64,000 nt of DNA from Apoderus coryli (taxonomy: Eukaryota; Arthropoda; Insecta; Coleoptera; Attelabidae), in assembly GCA_911728435.2 (NCBI GenBank), contig OU452210.1, positions 7,068,001-7,132,000 on the forward strand. Direction: 5' to 3'. The first letter of the stretch is position 1; each line of letters opens with the position of its first letter. Under the pieces are notes generated by a model. The model did no database searches. It saw only the letters and a list, made by a program, of their open reading frames with translations, and was not told the DNA's origin. This document shows positions 1-11,414 of the stretch, in pieces. The translations under genes were made by a program, and so were the position numbers.

Positions 1-108
1 AAATATTATTTTCTTTCATTATTTTTATTATTATTTAATATGATTCTTTATATTTATTCTATTCTTGGGGATGTTGGTTCATTTCGAAAATTATTATTTC
101 GTAAATTA

Positions 109-203
109 TGGAAATTTGAATCACACTGCCTGTCGATCACCACTTTTGATTTATGTATCAACGAAACGGCTCGTCTGGCATGGTAGTGTGAAGTAAATTT
201 CCA
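109..203. mobile_element. Short MITE, copy 1
   Basis: About 95 bases bounded by imperfect inverted repeats of about 20 bases (TGGAAATTTGAATCACACTG at the left, the complement of TGGAAATTTACTTCACACTA at the right). A second copy in the opposite orientation is at 11889-11989; the two share the internal segment containing CCGTTTCGTTGAT. No coding capacity. The superfamily is not identified. Confidence 0.55.
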
Positions 204-1489
204 ACTTAACTTGAAGTTCTGTTACTTAATGTTACAAGCAATTCATAATTATTGTTTTTGTTTTATTAAAAATAAACAAAATCTATTTCGTCAATGTAAA
301 CATTAACATCTTCTTCCGGTGGCTTTTGACAATCATTCCATGTAAAATATAATAAACAACGAGAAAAACAACAACGATCCCGGAAGCTGAGTTATTGCAA
401 AGAATTATCAATGCTGCACATTATTTTAAAACCAAACCCGACACGATGCCCAAAGTGCAGTTTAATTTTGTGAAGAGAATCAATTTATGTATGGAGGAAC
501 ATGGTGAACATTTGGAACATAATCATTAAACTAGTTAGTAGTAGTTAGAATTAAACCAAGGCGACATCGACTTTAACCAGTGTTTGATTGTTTAATTCTG
601 AGTAAGACAAATGAATACTGCGTTAAGTGTTTGGAACGAGAAGTCCTTGGGTAATATAGAATAATCCTAAAAAGGCTTAAAGGCTGGATTCCCCAAGCAG
701 AATATGTGTATTGAAGAAAAGTTCTTCCAGGATTTACAACAGGTAGACCTGTTGCTCCTAAACTAAACAGATATCCTAATTTAGGCACATCCAAGAAGTT
801 TGAGATTGGGTAAAACGGTGTTAAGATTTCTTACGTTAATTTAAATATTTCTATTAATGGTGTATTTATATTATAATTAATGAAAATATCAAAAATAAAT
901 GGTAACTAATAAATCACCAAACCAAATCCATTAATATTTAGGTAGTTTCAAAATAATTATGCATTAAAATTGATTATGGTAACTGAAAATTAATTTCTAA
1001 AATAGATACATTCGGTTGTTTAATAAATTATTGACAATTATGAAAATTAATATGAATTTATTATAACCTGTTTTCGAAATTCATTTTAGTAATACAAAGT
1101 AAATATTGAATATTTGTATTTTTTTTTTATTTGATAATATTATCAAAGATGGGGACTACAGTGGAAAATAAATTGTATCAATACAACATATATGTATCTA
1201 AAACATACAATATAAAAATATAACATATATTTTCAACAACACATTAAGTACTTACAATGAATTAAGTAAATGGTAAATGAGCAATAATAACAATAATAAT
1301 CTAAGGGTGCCTTTAAGAGTTATACCCTATATACTACTATCTGGGTGAGAGATGTGTATGTTGTCAGGAGTCTGCGATAAATGAAAATGTCATATGATGA
1401 ACGGTGGTCAAACAACATAAAAATTACTACAAACTGACGTCATAATTACCTTTATCAATGGCCATGAAGGTAGCTAATGGCACACGTGC

Positions 1490-2100
1490 CCGCTATAATT
1501 CGCAAACTGAGCATGACAGTCATTGTTAAAGGGAAAGCTGCTGCTAGGGATCTGGTGCTGCTTTGCCGCCTTAATACACGGGGTTAACGTTTATACATTA
1601 TGATTATAAACCCTTTCTTAAGGCCACCTTGTCTTAAGGTTATTGTACTCACACACTTGGAAAATACACTTGAAATAAATTGTTTTTCACCGCACTCCAG
1701 CGCGGAACACTATGCGTTCCAATTTACGGCAGCCCATCAGCCGTCGAAACGGCCGCATGTCGCCTGGGCTGGGACTCACACGGCTTTATACCCCTTTTAA
1801 ATAATTATTATAACGTGTAAAAGACCCCGTTGGACGCCTACGTCAGACGAAGAACGGATGGTCTCGCCCGAATTGTCAGTAACAGAACTGCAAAATTAAA
1901 CTGGATGCGCGCTATATGTTGCGCGATTAGAACTTTCGAACGCTCCAGGGACGCGCGCGTTGTGATCGGCGCCGACGCGACGCCCAAACGCCACAACCAA
2001 CGTCCAGCACCCGTGTCGCCGATTAACATCTTGACATGCTTTTTGTTTTCGCGCGCTTTCAAACCAAACCACCACAGTGACATCACTGTTTACCTCAAAA
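1490..2100 (-). promoter_or_regulatory. GC-rich promoter-like block, possibly a retroelement LTR
   Basis: This stretch is much richer in G, C and CpG than its surroundings. Read on the minus strand it contains a TATA-box-like GGGGTATAAAGC at about 1785-1796, followed by GC-rich sequence. It lies 3' of the env relic at 2765-3640, which has the same orientation, so it could be the U3-R part of that element's LTR; no second LTR was found to prove it. Open frames here (for example 1830-2267 plus) resemble no protein I know and are probably a by-product of base composition. A host promoter or first exon is the alternative. Confidence 0.3.
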
Positions 2101-2524
2101 CTCAAACAATTACATCAATCTCACTCATAATTTATGACTTTACCCGAAATCTATTGAGCCATTTAAATGAGGGTGCTCACGACGAAACAATTACTGTTTT
2201 ACAAAAAAAAAATCAATTTACAATTTTTCTAAACATTTATAATGCACAAGCTCTCAAAATATTTTAGATTATTTAGTTAATAAATTGTGTGTTGTTTATT
2301 TTGTTTAATAAATATTTAACGAAATTAATCAACTATATCTTTAAATACATTTAAAAAATCCAAAAAGTATCAGTTTTTTTCTCGAATAGATCCTTTAGCA
2401 TATAATTTTTAATTAAAATCAAAATATCATCTAAGAAAGCGCGCTCGATGCGATGATTAGTTCTAACAGATGTAGGTATGTGTTACAATATAAAGTTTAA
2501 AACTTGTCACCTAAAATAACTCGT

Positions 2525-2645
2525 CATGGAACGTAAACCCGATTTTCAGCAAAAACACGTGCTTTTGAGGGGGAACTTCAAAATCACTATGAAATTTTGT
2601 GTTCCACTCCTTCACCCCCAGCCACCCCAACTTTATAATTTTATT
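2525..2645. repeat. Mariner-type terminal-region fragment
   Basis: Contains, in the same order, segments like those in the terminal repeats of the element at 43050-45140: an ACACGTG..TTTTGAGGGGG block, then a C-rich CACCCCCAGCCACCCC block. A third related piece is at 63745-63870. No complete element boundaries are visible here. Confidence 0.4.
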
Positions 2646-2764
2646 TCACCGCCTGTCTTGTGCCATATAATAATAATCCATTTATTTGCAAAACAAAATT
2701 CATAAATAATATATAACAAAATAAACATTGCAAAATGGGTTAGAAGGCTGCTAAACTAGTTTTG

Positions 2765-3640
2765 AATCCTAACGTAGCTCACACGGTGCATCATAAACAG
2801 GAAGTGCTGTGTTGACGGTATCTATGGGAAAACGTCCATATAACTCCTCCACCCTTAGAATAAAGCATCCCCAGGAAAGGTGATGGTTGCCTTATTGACC
2901 TTGGTCTCCGCTACCTTTCTTTTTGAAACTTTTATTGTTGGTTTTATAATTAAAAATATTACTCCACCAACTATCATTAGATAGAGCAACAGTGTCCAAA
3001 TTCTGGGCATATAATATTCTGTAGGCTTATTTCCACTTGACACTAAAGTGTTCATTGGAATTTCTTCAAAATATAAATTTGTTAGTGTGATTTTTGAATT
3101 TTATATGTTGGTTTTCTTAATATTGAATTTATCAATATCTATCACTATTGGTTTTCCATAAGTAACTTCTTCGAAAAGTATTTCCTTGTTTTGAAAGAAC
3201 AAGTATCCTTTTTGATTAGGTATAGGTACCAGTTAGTAGCTTCGTTTCCTTATGATTTTCACAACTTAATTCAAGTTTTTCTTCCATTAGAAATTAGAAC
3301 TCATTAATGTTAATTTCTGGAATTATTTCGGCATGGTTTGTGGATATTTCGAGTTGGATAAATTCGCATAAATTTTGGGTTTTTGTGCAAAACTATATTT
3401 TCTCGCATGGCGTTTGTGGGTTAACGTGCAGCTGCTTGGACAATGTCAAGGTTTACCATATGTACATTTATCAGATAGGGGTAGTATTTTATTGTTATTG
3501 ACTTTAAAAAATATTTTTTTTCGGGAATAATTATTGTTAAGAATTCTGAATCGTATTTAGTAAGAATTGATAAAAGATAATATAAATCAAAATTTCGTAG
3601 TTTTACTTTGTTTTTGTTTGCTGCTAACATATAGGTCGGT
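2765..3640 (-). pseudogene. Errantivirus-like env relic
   Basis: Decayed 3' part of the envelope gene of a gypsy/errantivirus-type LTR retroelement. The best-preserved open segment (2855-3055) encodes a hydrophobic membrane anchor followed by a basic cytoplasmic tail, the usual layout of the C-terminus in this family. Upstream fragments (3060-3640, higher coordinates) look env-like but are broken by several stops and frame changes. In minus orientation it lies downstream of the gag relic at 4560-5240; no pol (protease, reverse transcriptase, integrase) remains between them. The family call rests on resemblance and position, so it is moderate. It cannot encode a functional protein. Confidence 0.45.
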
Positions 3641-4241
3641 ACTTAATGGGTAGGTATTTCTGGAATATTTTCCCTATTTTCATTTACTTCCTTAAGTACA
3701 GCTTCTTTTTTCTTCTGAATGTCTTCATTAATTTTTGATAAAGTGTTTTTACTTTTTCTTTATGACGACTAACATAATTATTTACAATTTGAATATCGAT
3801 TTAATACTTAAGGGAGATTCTATGCCTAGGTGTCCTAAAATAATTTAATATGTTTTAAATTGGTAACTGAATAAATAGTGTATTATAAGTTAATATTGCC
3901 TAAAGAACTTTAATTTCTGTAGACCAGGATTTATATTGAATTGATTATTTAGTAATCTAATGTGCTGTGAAAACGTTAATAATTTGATTTTGATTAGAGT
4001 CAAACTAGGTACATAAGTGTATTCTTCAAGTTTTCTTTATTGAAATGATTTATAAAAAGAACCCTTTCAGAATTTTTGCTGTTTACTATTAAATTTAATT
4101 TAAATTAATTTAGTTTTCGAAAATTTTTAATGACTGACCTTAAGTTTTTTACTATTATATAAGAGGTTTTATCACAAAGTGTATTGTATACATATTTGAA
4201 TCAATTTTAGGCGGTAAGATTTCTTTATAAGATTTATTGAT

Positions 4242-4279
4242 GCCACTGAGGATGTAACTTCCGAAGCATGTTTGATTAA
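4242..4279 (+). ncRNA. Decayed hammerhead ribozyme
   Basis: Has the order GCCA, CTGAGGA, short segment, GAAGC-AT-GTT. Compared with the intact copies in this window, the core CTGATGA has become CTGAGGA, GAAAC has become GAAGC, and stem II no longer pairs, so it should be inactive. The family tail is present downstream: TGTGGAGTAGATGCC at about 4305-4319. It is inserted between the gag and env relics, on the opposite strand. Confidence 0.4.
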
Positions 4280-4559
4280 TTCGAACATCTATATAAAGTT
4301 ATATTGTGGAGTAGATGCCTTTGATTTACAAAATAATAAAATGTAGTTTAATTTTATGTAATTTTTGTAATTCCTGTATAATAGAATTTTTCAATTCACC
4401 GCCATTATGTGAAATTATTTGTTCCGGAATACAATGATGTGTGAAATATATTATTATTATTTGCAACTTCTACACTTTGCTTAGAGTTTAATTTATAAGG
4501 TCATGAGTATTTAGAAAAAGAGTCAATAATTGTTTTGTCTATATCTGGTTCGTTTTCAT

Positions 4560-5240
4560 ATACATATTACATAGTTCGTCCGATATAAAATTAGGTTTAC
4601 TAGGATAAGTGTTAGGATTAGGTTGAAAAGTGTTTCTTGTTGAAATACTCATTGGGTTGCGGTTGGTTTTGGTAAATTCTGATTGGTATTGCCCCTAAAC
4701 ACATTTTGTTGTTAAATAGGTGGTCTATGTTGAAAGGTATTTTGTTTTTTTTCCTACCTAGATATAAATAAAAATAAACCAATCAAAGATAATTATTTTG
4801 TGGCTTACTATTTGACTACGATGAAATTCGTTAGTTACCATACTTATGTAAAGCAAGGTTTAAATCATTTGGATTTTTGGTACGCATTAAAGATCCTAAT
4901 CGTTCCTTTAAGCCTTTAACTAATACACGTAAAGCTAAATTTCTATTAAAGTAAAATACGAGATTTGTAAATTTAATAAATGTTGTATCTACTATAAACA
5001 TTATCTCGTATGCATTTTCATTTATATTTTGCTTGCATTCACACATTTTTATATATATTTAACGTATAAATATCTCTTTTATGTGAATAAGCATTTAATA
5101 AGGCTGTTTTTAAATCATTAAAGTTAGATATTCCACATGATGAAATATTTATTACAGCTTCACCTTTAATTTTTGCCAGGATGCGAGATATTCATCCTGA
5201 TCATTTAGAAAATAGGAATTTGTGGATTTGCCATATTTGT
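4560..5240 (-). pseudogene. LTR-retroelement gag relic
   Basis: Fragments of a gypsy-like Gag capsid read on the minus strand. The clearest piece is the open frame 4831-5046, whose end (residues about 37-65) shows the LALRVLVKGLKERLGSL and RTKNPNDLNLAL segments typical of insect Gag. Upstream (5050-5230) a further frame continues the capsid with a frame change, and downstream (4600-4760) an Asn/Thr/Pro-rich segment fits the region before the nucleocapsid. Many stops make it non-functional. Together with the env relic at 2765-3640 it indicates one degraded element from which pol has been lost. Confidence 0.5.
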
Positions 5241-5559
5241 TATATTTAAATTAGATTTACTTTTAAAATAGTAGATCTACTTCGAGACCTAGAATTAACA
5301 ATATTTTTATTCCTGAAATCTGATTCAGAATCCGAATTTTTACTACCTCTATAAGACCTTTCACTACTACACTTGCGTACTCTTAAGAATGGCTTGCTGT
5401 AAGAGTACGCAGGTGCATGCACAAGAGTACGCATGTGTAATCTAAGTATAAAATTGACCGCCGCAATAAAAGGTGCAACATTCATGCCACCACCGTCTAC
5501 ACCCAAAACACTGAATCCATTCTTCATCTGGTGGGTCCCTGAATTTGTCGTTGTACGCG

Positions 5560-6665
5560 AGGCAACATATTTCTTCAGATGTTGACTTTCTTTAAAAGGA
5601 CTGCTTGTCAGAATTTCAGATTTGTGTGCCTTCACTTTGCTTAGAATCTGACTTACTGTTAACATTGTTATTTTTGTCATCGTTAACCTGTAAAATGGAA
5701 TCAACGTCCATGATGTTTACCTGTTCCATGTCGACAGTGAATGGTTTTTCTATGACCTCAACTGTTGGATGAATTTTAACTGTTTCATCCATTAGTTCTA
5801 TTATTAATGGTGCACCACAAATTGGCCGATCACTACAGGATTCGGCGACATCTTTTGTAGCAACGACAGTTAAATCTTTTTCTGCTCTATTAAGTAATGC
5901 AATACGTGGTTGATTTTTTTTTTTCAACCCGTTTTTCGTATTTCTTACAGCCGAGGGAGCAAAGTCTTCGTCATCAAAAATATCCGAATTGTAGGGATAA
6001 ATTCCAGTGGACGAAAACGAATTTACCGCCTTTTCTATATTAGCAACCTTATAATAGGTCATACGAAACATTCCCGACACTTCTTCAGATTACGTAATAA
6101 CTTTTCTCGGATTTGAAACAAGCCAATTGTCACAAAACTGAGAATAGGAAGACTTGAGTGGGCCAAAAGAACCCGAGGGGTCAACCACCCCTGGAAATCC
6201 CTGGACATTTTAGAGACAAATAACATACGAATACTACCGCGAATACTTTCTAAGTGGCATCACAGTATTCATGGACGTTTTCCCTTTCGGTGATTGACCT
6301 TTATCACGGCACTCGTTCACTCGATGGGAAACGTGATTGTCGAACAACAAAAGGATGGGTTCTTCTTGACTGGGCGTAGCATGTTTTTCGAAATGTTGAA
6401 ACCATACAAAAAATCGATCGGAATTAATAAATCCTGAGTCTGATATCATTTTAAGAGTTCCACTAGGAGCATCTTTAAATAGGTCTTCTGGCATTCGGCG
6501 ACGCTAAAACAACAGACTTCATTGACTAACTGACTACGTTCTCCACTAGTAACTTTTCCAAACACTTTATTTTCTTTTTTCGAAATAATTTTAGGCAATT
6601 TATTTGGCACCGTGCTTCAAACCTTTGGTCAACTTCATAATAGATGCTAGCACGTGGCTTAAGAA
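5560..6665 (-). pseudogene. pogo/Tigger-like DDE transposase relic
   Basis: Broken transposase of the pogo/Tigger (DDE_1) group, which cuts and pastes DNA flanked by TA. In order from the 5' side: a VPNKLPKIISKK segment and GKVTSGERSQLVN (about 6540-6620), then an open frame 6234-6494 with LFKDAPSGTL, FFVWFQHFEKH and the catalytic LLLFDNHVSH, then 5616-6080 with the FSSTGIYPYNSDIF motif, then after a frameshift a KSEILTSSPFKES segment (about 5585-5629). The conserved PPHTSH region between the second and third blocks is destroyed. The first catalytic Asp motif near 6650 is degenerate. It directly abuts a relic of another transposase at 6690-7135. Confidence 0.7.
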
Positions 6666-6689
6666 TTTTTATTGTAAAAGATTCCTGTT

Positions 6690-7135
6690 GCAGACTCTTG
6701 CGCAAAGTGAGCTCCATTATTTTCTAAACAATAATACAGCCTATTTTCAAATTCTTGCCGAGATATCTGTCTACAGTTTCAAAATATTCTAGTTTTATCT
6801 TCTGACTGAGTGTTCTAAACTTCACTCTTGAGCACTTCTACTTCCAATCCATTTCCAAGGAAGCGTTTCATTCAGCCATTGCATAACACGAAGAGCGTAA
6901 TGAGAGCAGCTCCATCTTGTTTGAAATACAAATAGTCTTCTTCCAGAATAAGGATTCCGTCTTCATCAGTCTGGTTTTCTAGCGGCTGAATGATTAATAG
7001 ATTCATTACATTTTCTAAAAGTTCTAAATAGAAGTTTCCTTCTATGAAAATAGGTCGATTTATCGCGTCGCCCAGAATTCCTGCCCACACATTATACTTT
7101 TCGGGATACTGTGTATGGTCCCCGCGAAACACATT
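6690..7135 (-). pseudogene. Tc1/mariner-superfamily transposase relic
   Basis: The open frame 6872-7132 aligns with the middle of the intact transposase at 43496-44608: HTQYPEKYNVWAGILG matches HTQYPQKINVWCGILG, and YFKQDGA matches the second catalytic Asp in YFQQDGAPPH. Further downstream (about 6690-6760) the C-terminal NRLYYCLENNGAHF matches NLYYCMESNGSHF of the intact copy. The region with the third catalytic Asp is missing, and there are stops. The N-terminal half is absent, and a pogo-like relic begins immediately after it, so the two elements are nested or fused by deletion. Confidence 0.65.
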
Positions 7136-7879
7136 ATGTCATTATATAACAGTGGTGTGTAAAAAATTGTTGTATTTTATTGGGTTAAGTGAGGAGCCTA
7201 CTTCAGCTTTTGTAGCGTTTTTGTAATTGTTTCAATATAATCATTTATTATTGTAATTTTCTGATGAATAATTCGGTTATTTTAGATCCAGAATTGTGAA
7301 ATTCGTGGCTTGTCAGAGTTCTCAAGACAACTGTTTTGCAGCAATTAACCAACCATTACGAACAAATGCCTAAGCACAGGGTAGCCCAAACTAGACGCTC
7401 TCTCATGGGAACTGCTTATGTTTCTGTCAGAATTACTAAAAAAACTGATATGCGTCTTCCAGGCTCAAAATCCAAACAAAGCTCATTGGTTCAAACAGAA
7501 TTCCGCGACATTTAACCGTTTCGGCGCCAGCGGGGTTTTCTCGAGTGTAGTCGATTTCGCTTTTGGTCCATAACGTTTTTGTTTTCCAGATAATTAATTT
7601 CTGAAATCTGTTTCACCGCAGTTTTTTATGCACAAGAAGCTGATATGATTTCTTTGTTTACATGGTCATTCGTAAACTTGCTATAATTTTTTTTTTTACT
7701 TATGGAACTATCGGTATATTTCGTAGGGCTTAAAATTCTTTTTCCGAATATATACTGGGTGATCACGTATATTTTACTCAATAGCTATCTCCGTTAATTC
7801 TGATCACACAGTATAGTTTAAATTAGCAAAATTATAGCATTTTTTCTGAATTAAATCCTCTATTCCTATATTTTTATTT

Positions 7880-8745
7880 CCTTGTGGCAGGTTATCTATG
7901 AGAGTGTTGATTTGTTATGTTTGGTATGTTATTTCACAAAATCCATATCCCACTAGTATTAAAAAGAAGAAGAAGAAAAAGTCTGACGATATATAAAATT
8001 TTAAAAATAAATGCTAATAAATCGAAACTTAAAGACTATAACTGGTGATTTATAAACTTTCCGTTTGCGTTCTGCGCCGCCGTCCACCGTCTGATTTCAC
8101 CATACGTAAGTTGCGTACTTTTATTTATAAACTGCCGTTTTCCGTTACCGTTTGCGTCGCCCACCGTTCAACATAACTCAAGTTTATCTTTTTCCGTCGG
8201 CCGCTGGCAACACAACCAATAGAAACGCAATAAATGGTCATGTGTCCAATTTGACAGAAATCATATGATCCCGTAAATTAAAATTATTATTTACCCCAAT
8301 TGTTATTTGCTCCCTGTCCTCATTAAATAATCCTTGTTTATATTTATATTATATATTATTAATAAATAATAAGAACCAAAACTGAAAGTAAATAAAATAA
8401 TTAAAGGTTATGAGTTGAGACAACCGTTGCAAAGTTTATAAATCACGATGTAGAACTGTAACGGCAAACGACAACGGCAGCGGTGGACGCAAACGTCAAG
8501 TTTATAAATCACAAATCACCAGTTAGGCTCTTTATTCTGAATTCAGATATATATGCTTTTTTGAGGTTATGTTTAGTAGTTTTCGAAAAATATAAATTTT
8601 TCCCAGCTGTGGCAGGCTATCTATGATAGTGCTGATTTGTTTTTATCGAACAAGTTGCTATGGTGAATATTTTACAAAATCAATAGCTCACTACTATTAA
8701 AAACGTTGAAAGTCTGACGAAATATGAAATTTTAAAAATAAATGC
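7880..8745. repeat. Diverged direct repeat flanking a MITE
   Basis: The segment 7880-8035 and the segment 8600-8745 are diverged copies in the same orientation. Shared words include GTGGCAGG(T/C)TATCTATGA, AAAGTCTGACGA and AAATTTTAAAAATAAATGC. The MITE at 8041-8523 lies between them. The two copies may be pieces of one tandemly arranged repeat. No coding content. Confidence 0.5.
8041..8523. mobile_element. MITE with ACTGGTGATTTATAAACTT ends
   Basis: About 480 bases. It begins ACTGGTGATTTATAAACTT and ends with the near inverted copy AAGTTTATAAATCAC..CACCAGT, flanked by TA on both sides. Just inside the ends are related GC-rich blocks (TTTGCGTTC / GACGCAAAC and CCGTTTGCGTCG / CGGCAAACGACAACGGC). 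It has no open frame. The TA flank allows a Tc1/mariner or a PIF/Harbinger origin; I cannot choose. Confidence 0.7.
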
Positions 8746-8774
8746 ATGCGCTATTCGCTATTTGTAATTCTTTA

Positions 8775-9520
8775 GGTGAAGTGTGCAATAAAACCATAAA
8801 CACGGAGTAAGTGAAATAAGAATAGTTTCTTACATTGTCTTACAAATTAAACAACGTAGGAAGCAGTGGCGGTTTGTCATATGAAGCAACCCTTCATCTT
8901 AATAGTCAGTAAAATGAATAATATTTAAGTATTTAATATTATTTTATTGTGTAATTATTTTGCTCCATATAAAATTTAAACAATAAATAAATGTATACAA
9001 TTTTCAACCTGAGGTAACCCCAGCGTTACCATAAAACTGTAACTCTGTCTGAAGCAGGCTTTATGGTATATATTTATATTGAACTATCATCCATAATGTA
9101 CATATATTTCCACCTTTTTATACTTGTAATTATTTATTTTGATATATATCTTCGCTGTGCACAGCACTTGATACCCTTGCCAGTGCATACATGTTCTTAT
9201 GCAGATCGCTTCAAAGCGTTTTCATCTATAATTCACCAACAATCCGCAACACTGCCACTACAGCATATACCCAATATACGAGATACAACCATCTGACGGC
9301 CGTCTATCGCCCTTCATATAAACATAGTTGCCAACGTTCAGCGTTTAATTGCACTAGACTTTAGCACCTACCAAAAGAATCTTGGCCAAACAGCATAAGA
9401 AGCAATCTATATATGATAGGTCTATCATATTTATAAATTCGTACGTTGTTTGACCAAGACAATGTAAGAAACTACTCTTATCTCACTTACTCTGTTTATG
9501 GTTTTATTGCACACTTCGCC
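8775..9520. mobile_element. Non-autonomous element with about 70-bp inverted ends
   Basis: The left arm (8775-8845) starts GGTGAAGTGTGCAATAAAAC, and the right arm (9459-9520) is its inverted copy ending GTTTTATTGCACACTTCGCC. The arms also share TTTCTTACATTGTCTT. The interior has no protein that I recognise. A hAT-like CAGTGGCGG word lies at about 8874. No clear target duplication. Confidence 0.55.
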
Positions 9521-9529
9521 TTGCTTAAT

Positions 9530-11410
9530 AATATCGGGGATACGAAATTCTTCATGGTCGCTAAATTAAAATTTTAAATAACACTCCCAACCGACTTTTT
9601 GCATGAATTTTATTAGATGACAGATAATACTACAATGTTTGGCAATAAACTAAATAACGATGTACATTATATAATTAAAACAATTAATTTGAATTTCCAA
9701 CACCTGATTAACTCTTAGAGCTTATCATATTACAATAAACATTTACTTATAAAACATATTTTTTATTCCTGTAAAACTAAAAAAAACTTTGCCATCAATA
9801 AATGTCAAAGTTTTAATATATTTTTTTTGGTTCAGATATATACACTAATATTTTAGATTCTAGCTTGGTTCTATAAAACCCATGATAAGCAACATGAGAG
9901 AAATAAAATAAAATTGCATGATTTTTATCTAGGAGGAAGAAATTCTCAATTAAAATGGGAATCTTATTAACAAATGTGTAAATATATACTTCTGGAATGA
10001 AAAATTAAAATAAGGGCACTTCCTAAAAACTATAACAATTCTATACAACAACAGGGGATTATCTCATATATATATATACAAAAAAATAATACCTATTTAG
10101 TTATATTTATAAACACAGGTATATCTCTACAAAATTAGTGTGTAATACATTTGCTTATTAGTTCTTTTAATAAGTGCAGGCCCTCAATACTGTAACAGAG
10201 GCCCCAAAAAGCATATTTAAGTTCTCAACAATATTTTAGGATACGAATACACAAAAGCTGCGTCCGTGAGAGAGTGAATGTGATGAAGTTCTTCGCAAAA
10301 TATCTTTAATGGCTTTAACTATTCAGTCATATGTATTTCGAAGGTATAAGCTTTCAACATACTGATTAGATAACATTTTTATGGAAAAACTCTTAGTTTA
10401 TGCCATCTTTTCCACTCTTGATGACAGTATCTAGACATGTATGGCTAATAAAGACATTTTTTGGAAACCTACGTTTTATTTATATTAAATTGAAACAATA
10501 ATGATGCCTAATGGTCTTGATTAATGCAATCTATCGTCACTTGTGTTTGGTTGGCAGTAAGCGCTAAGAACTCCAAGAGCAATTTAGCTACTAGGCCAAT
10601 ACTACAACCAAGATCAAGTTACGTGTAGTTTATGTAAGTTATAATGAAATATAATTAATTTTTTAATATGCATACCCTTTCTTCGATACATTCACGTGTT
10701 TCGTGATAGATACCCCAATTTTCGTCACGTCCATCTTTCGTATGTTCGTACCCGTACGTAGGCTACCTAACTTTTTAAATAACAATTATAATTTATATTT
10801 ATTGTACTACTACTAGACCAATACAATTCTAGTTTTATTATATGGTTCCAAAAAAGATAATAATAAAAATACTATTGTCATTATTACATAATATAATAAT
10901 AGTGTATAATATAGCATTTTTCTTTTTCTAAATCTCATGGACACAAAAAATTCGTTTTTGGTAGTATCGTTCACTTTTATTAAAGCTCGTATATTTTAAA
11001 CGTTATCTCAAATAATCAAACATATATTATATCTTTATGGTACATCAAAACATAAACAACATTTGTACTCCAATAACATCAAGTTAGGACAAGAACAAGA
11101 AATTAGAGAGAAAGAGAAATTTGAATGAATAGAAATGTCGCCATTTCTCTACGCTATAGAAAGAGTTAGTATGTCCAAGGGATATAGAAGAAAATTTAGT
11201 ACTACATTTGACTCACATCTAATTCAAGCTGACATGAAAAAAGCTTAGATATCACAATAGCTCGTCAACTTAAACAATGATAAATCAATATGTAGCACTG
11301 ACAGTTTAGGAAGGCTAGTATGGACAAAAAAGTGTCCGAGAAATTTGTATTTTAATTTAATTTTGTTTTGTTTACGAAAAATATTCGTTTACCATTGCAT
11401 TACAATTGAG
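9530..11410. other. AT-rich intergenic stretch 3' of VhaAC45
   Basis: No convincing gene, RNA or transposon was found. The part nearest 11415 is the probable 3' untranslated region of VhaAC45; on the minus strand an AATAAA lies at about 10977-10982, a possible poly(A) signal. Short AT microsatellite-like runs occur (for example TATATATATA near 10070). Confidence 0.4.
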
Positions 11411-11414
11411 CTGT

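Noticed and set aside
1830..2267. 145-codon plus frame and overlapping minus frames
   Set aside because: They lie in a GC-rich block where stops are rare, overlap each other on both strands and resemble no known protein.
6960..6980. CTTCATCAGTCTGG as a hammerhead core on the minus strand
   Set aside because: It lies inside the transposase coding relic and lacks the GAAAC part.
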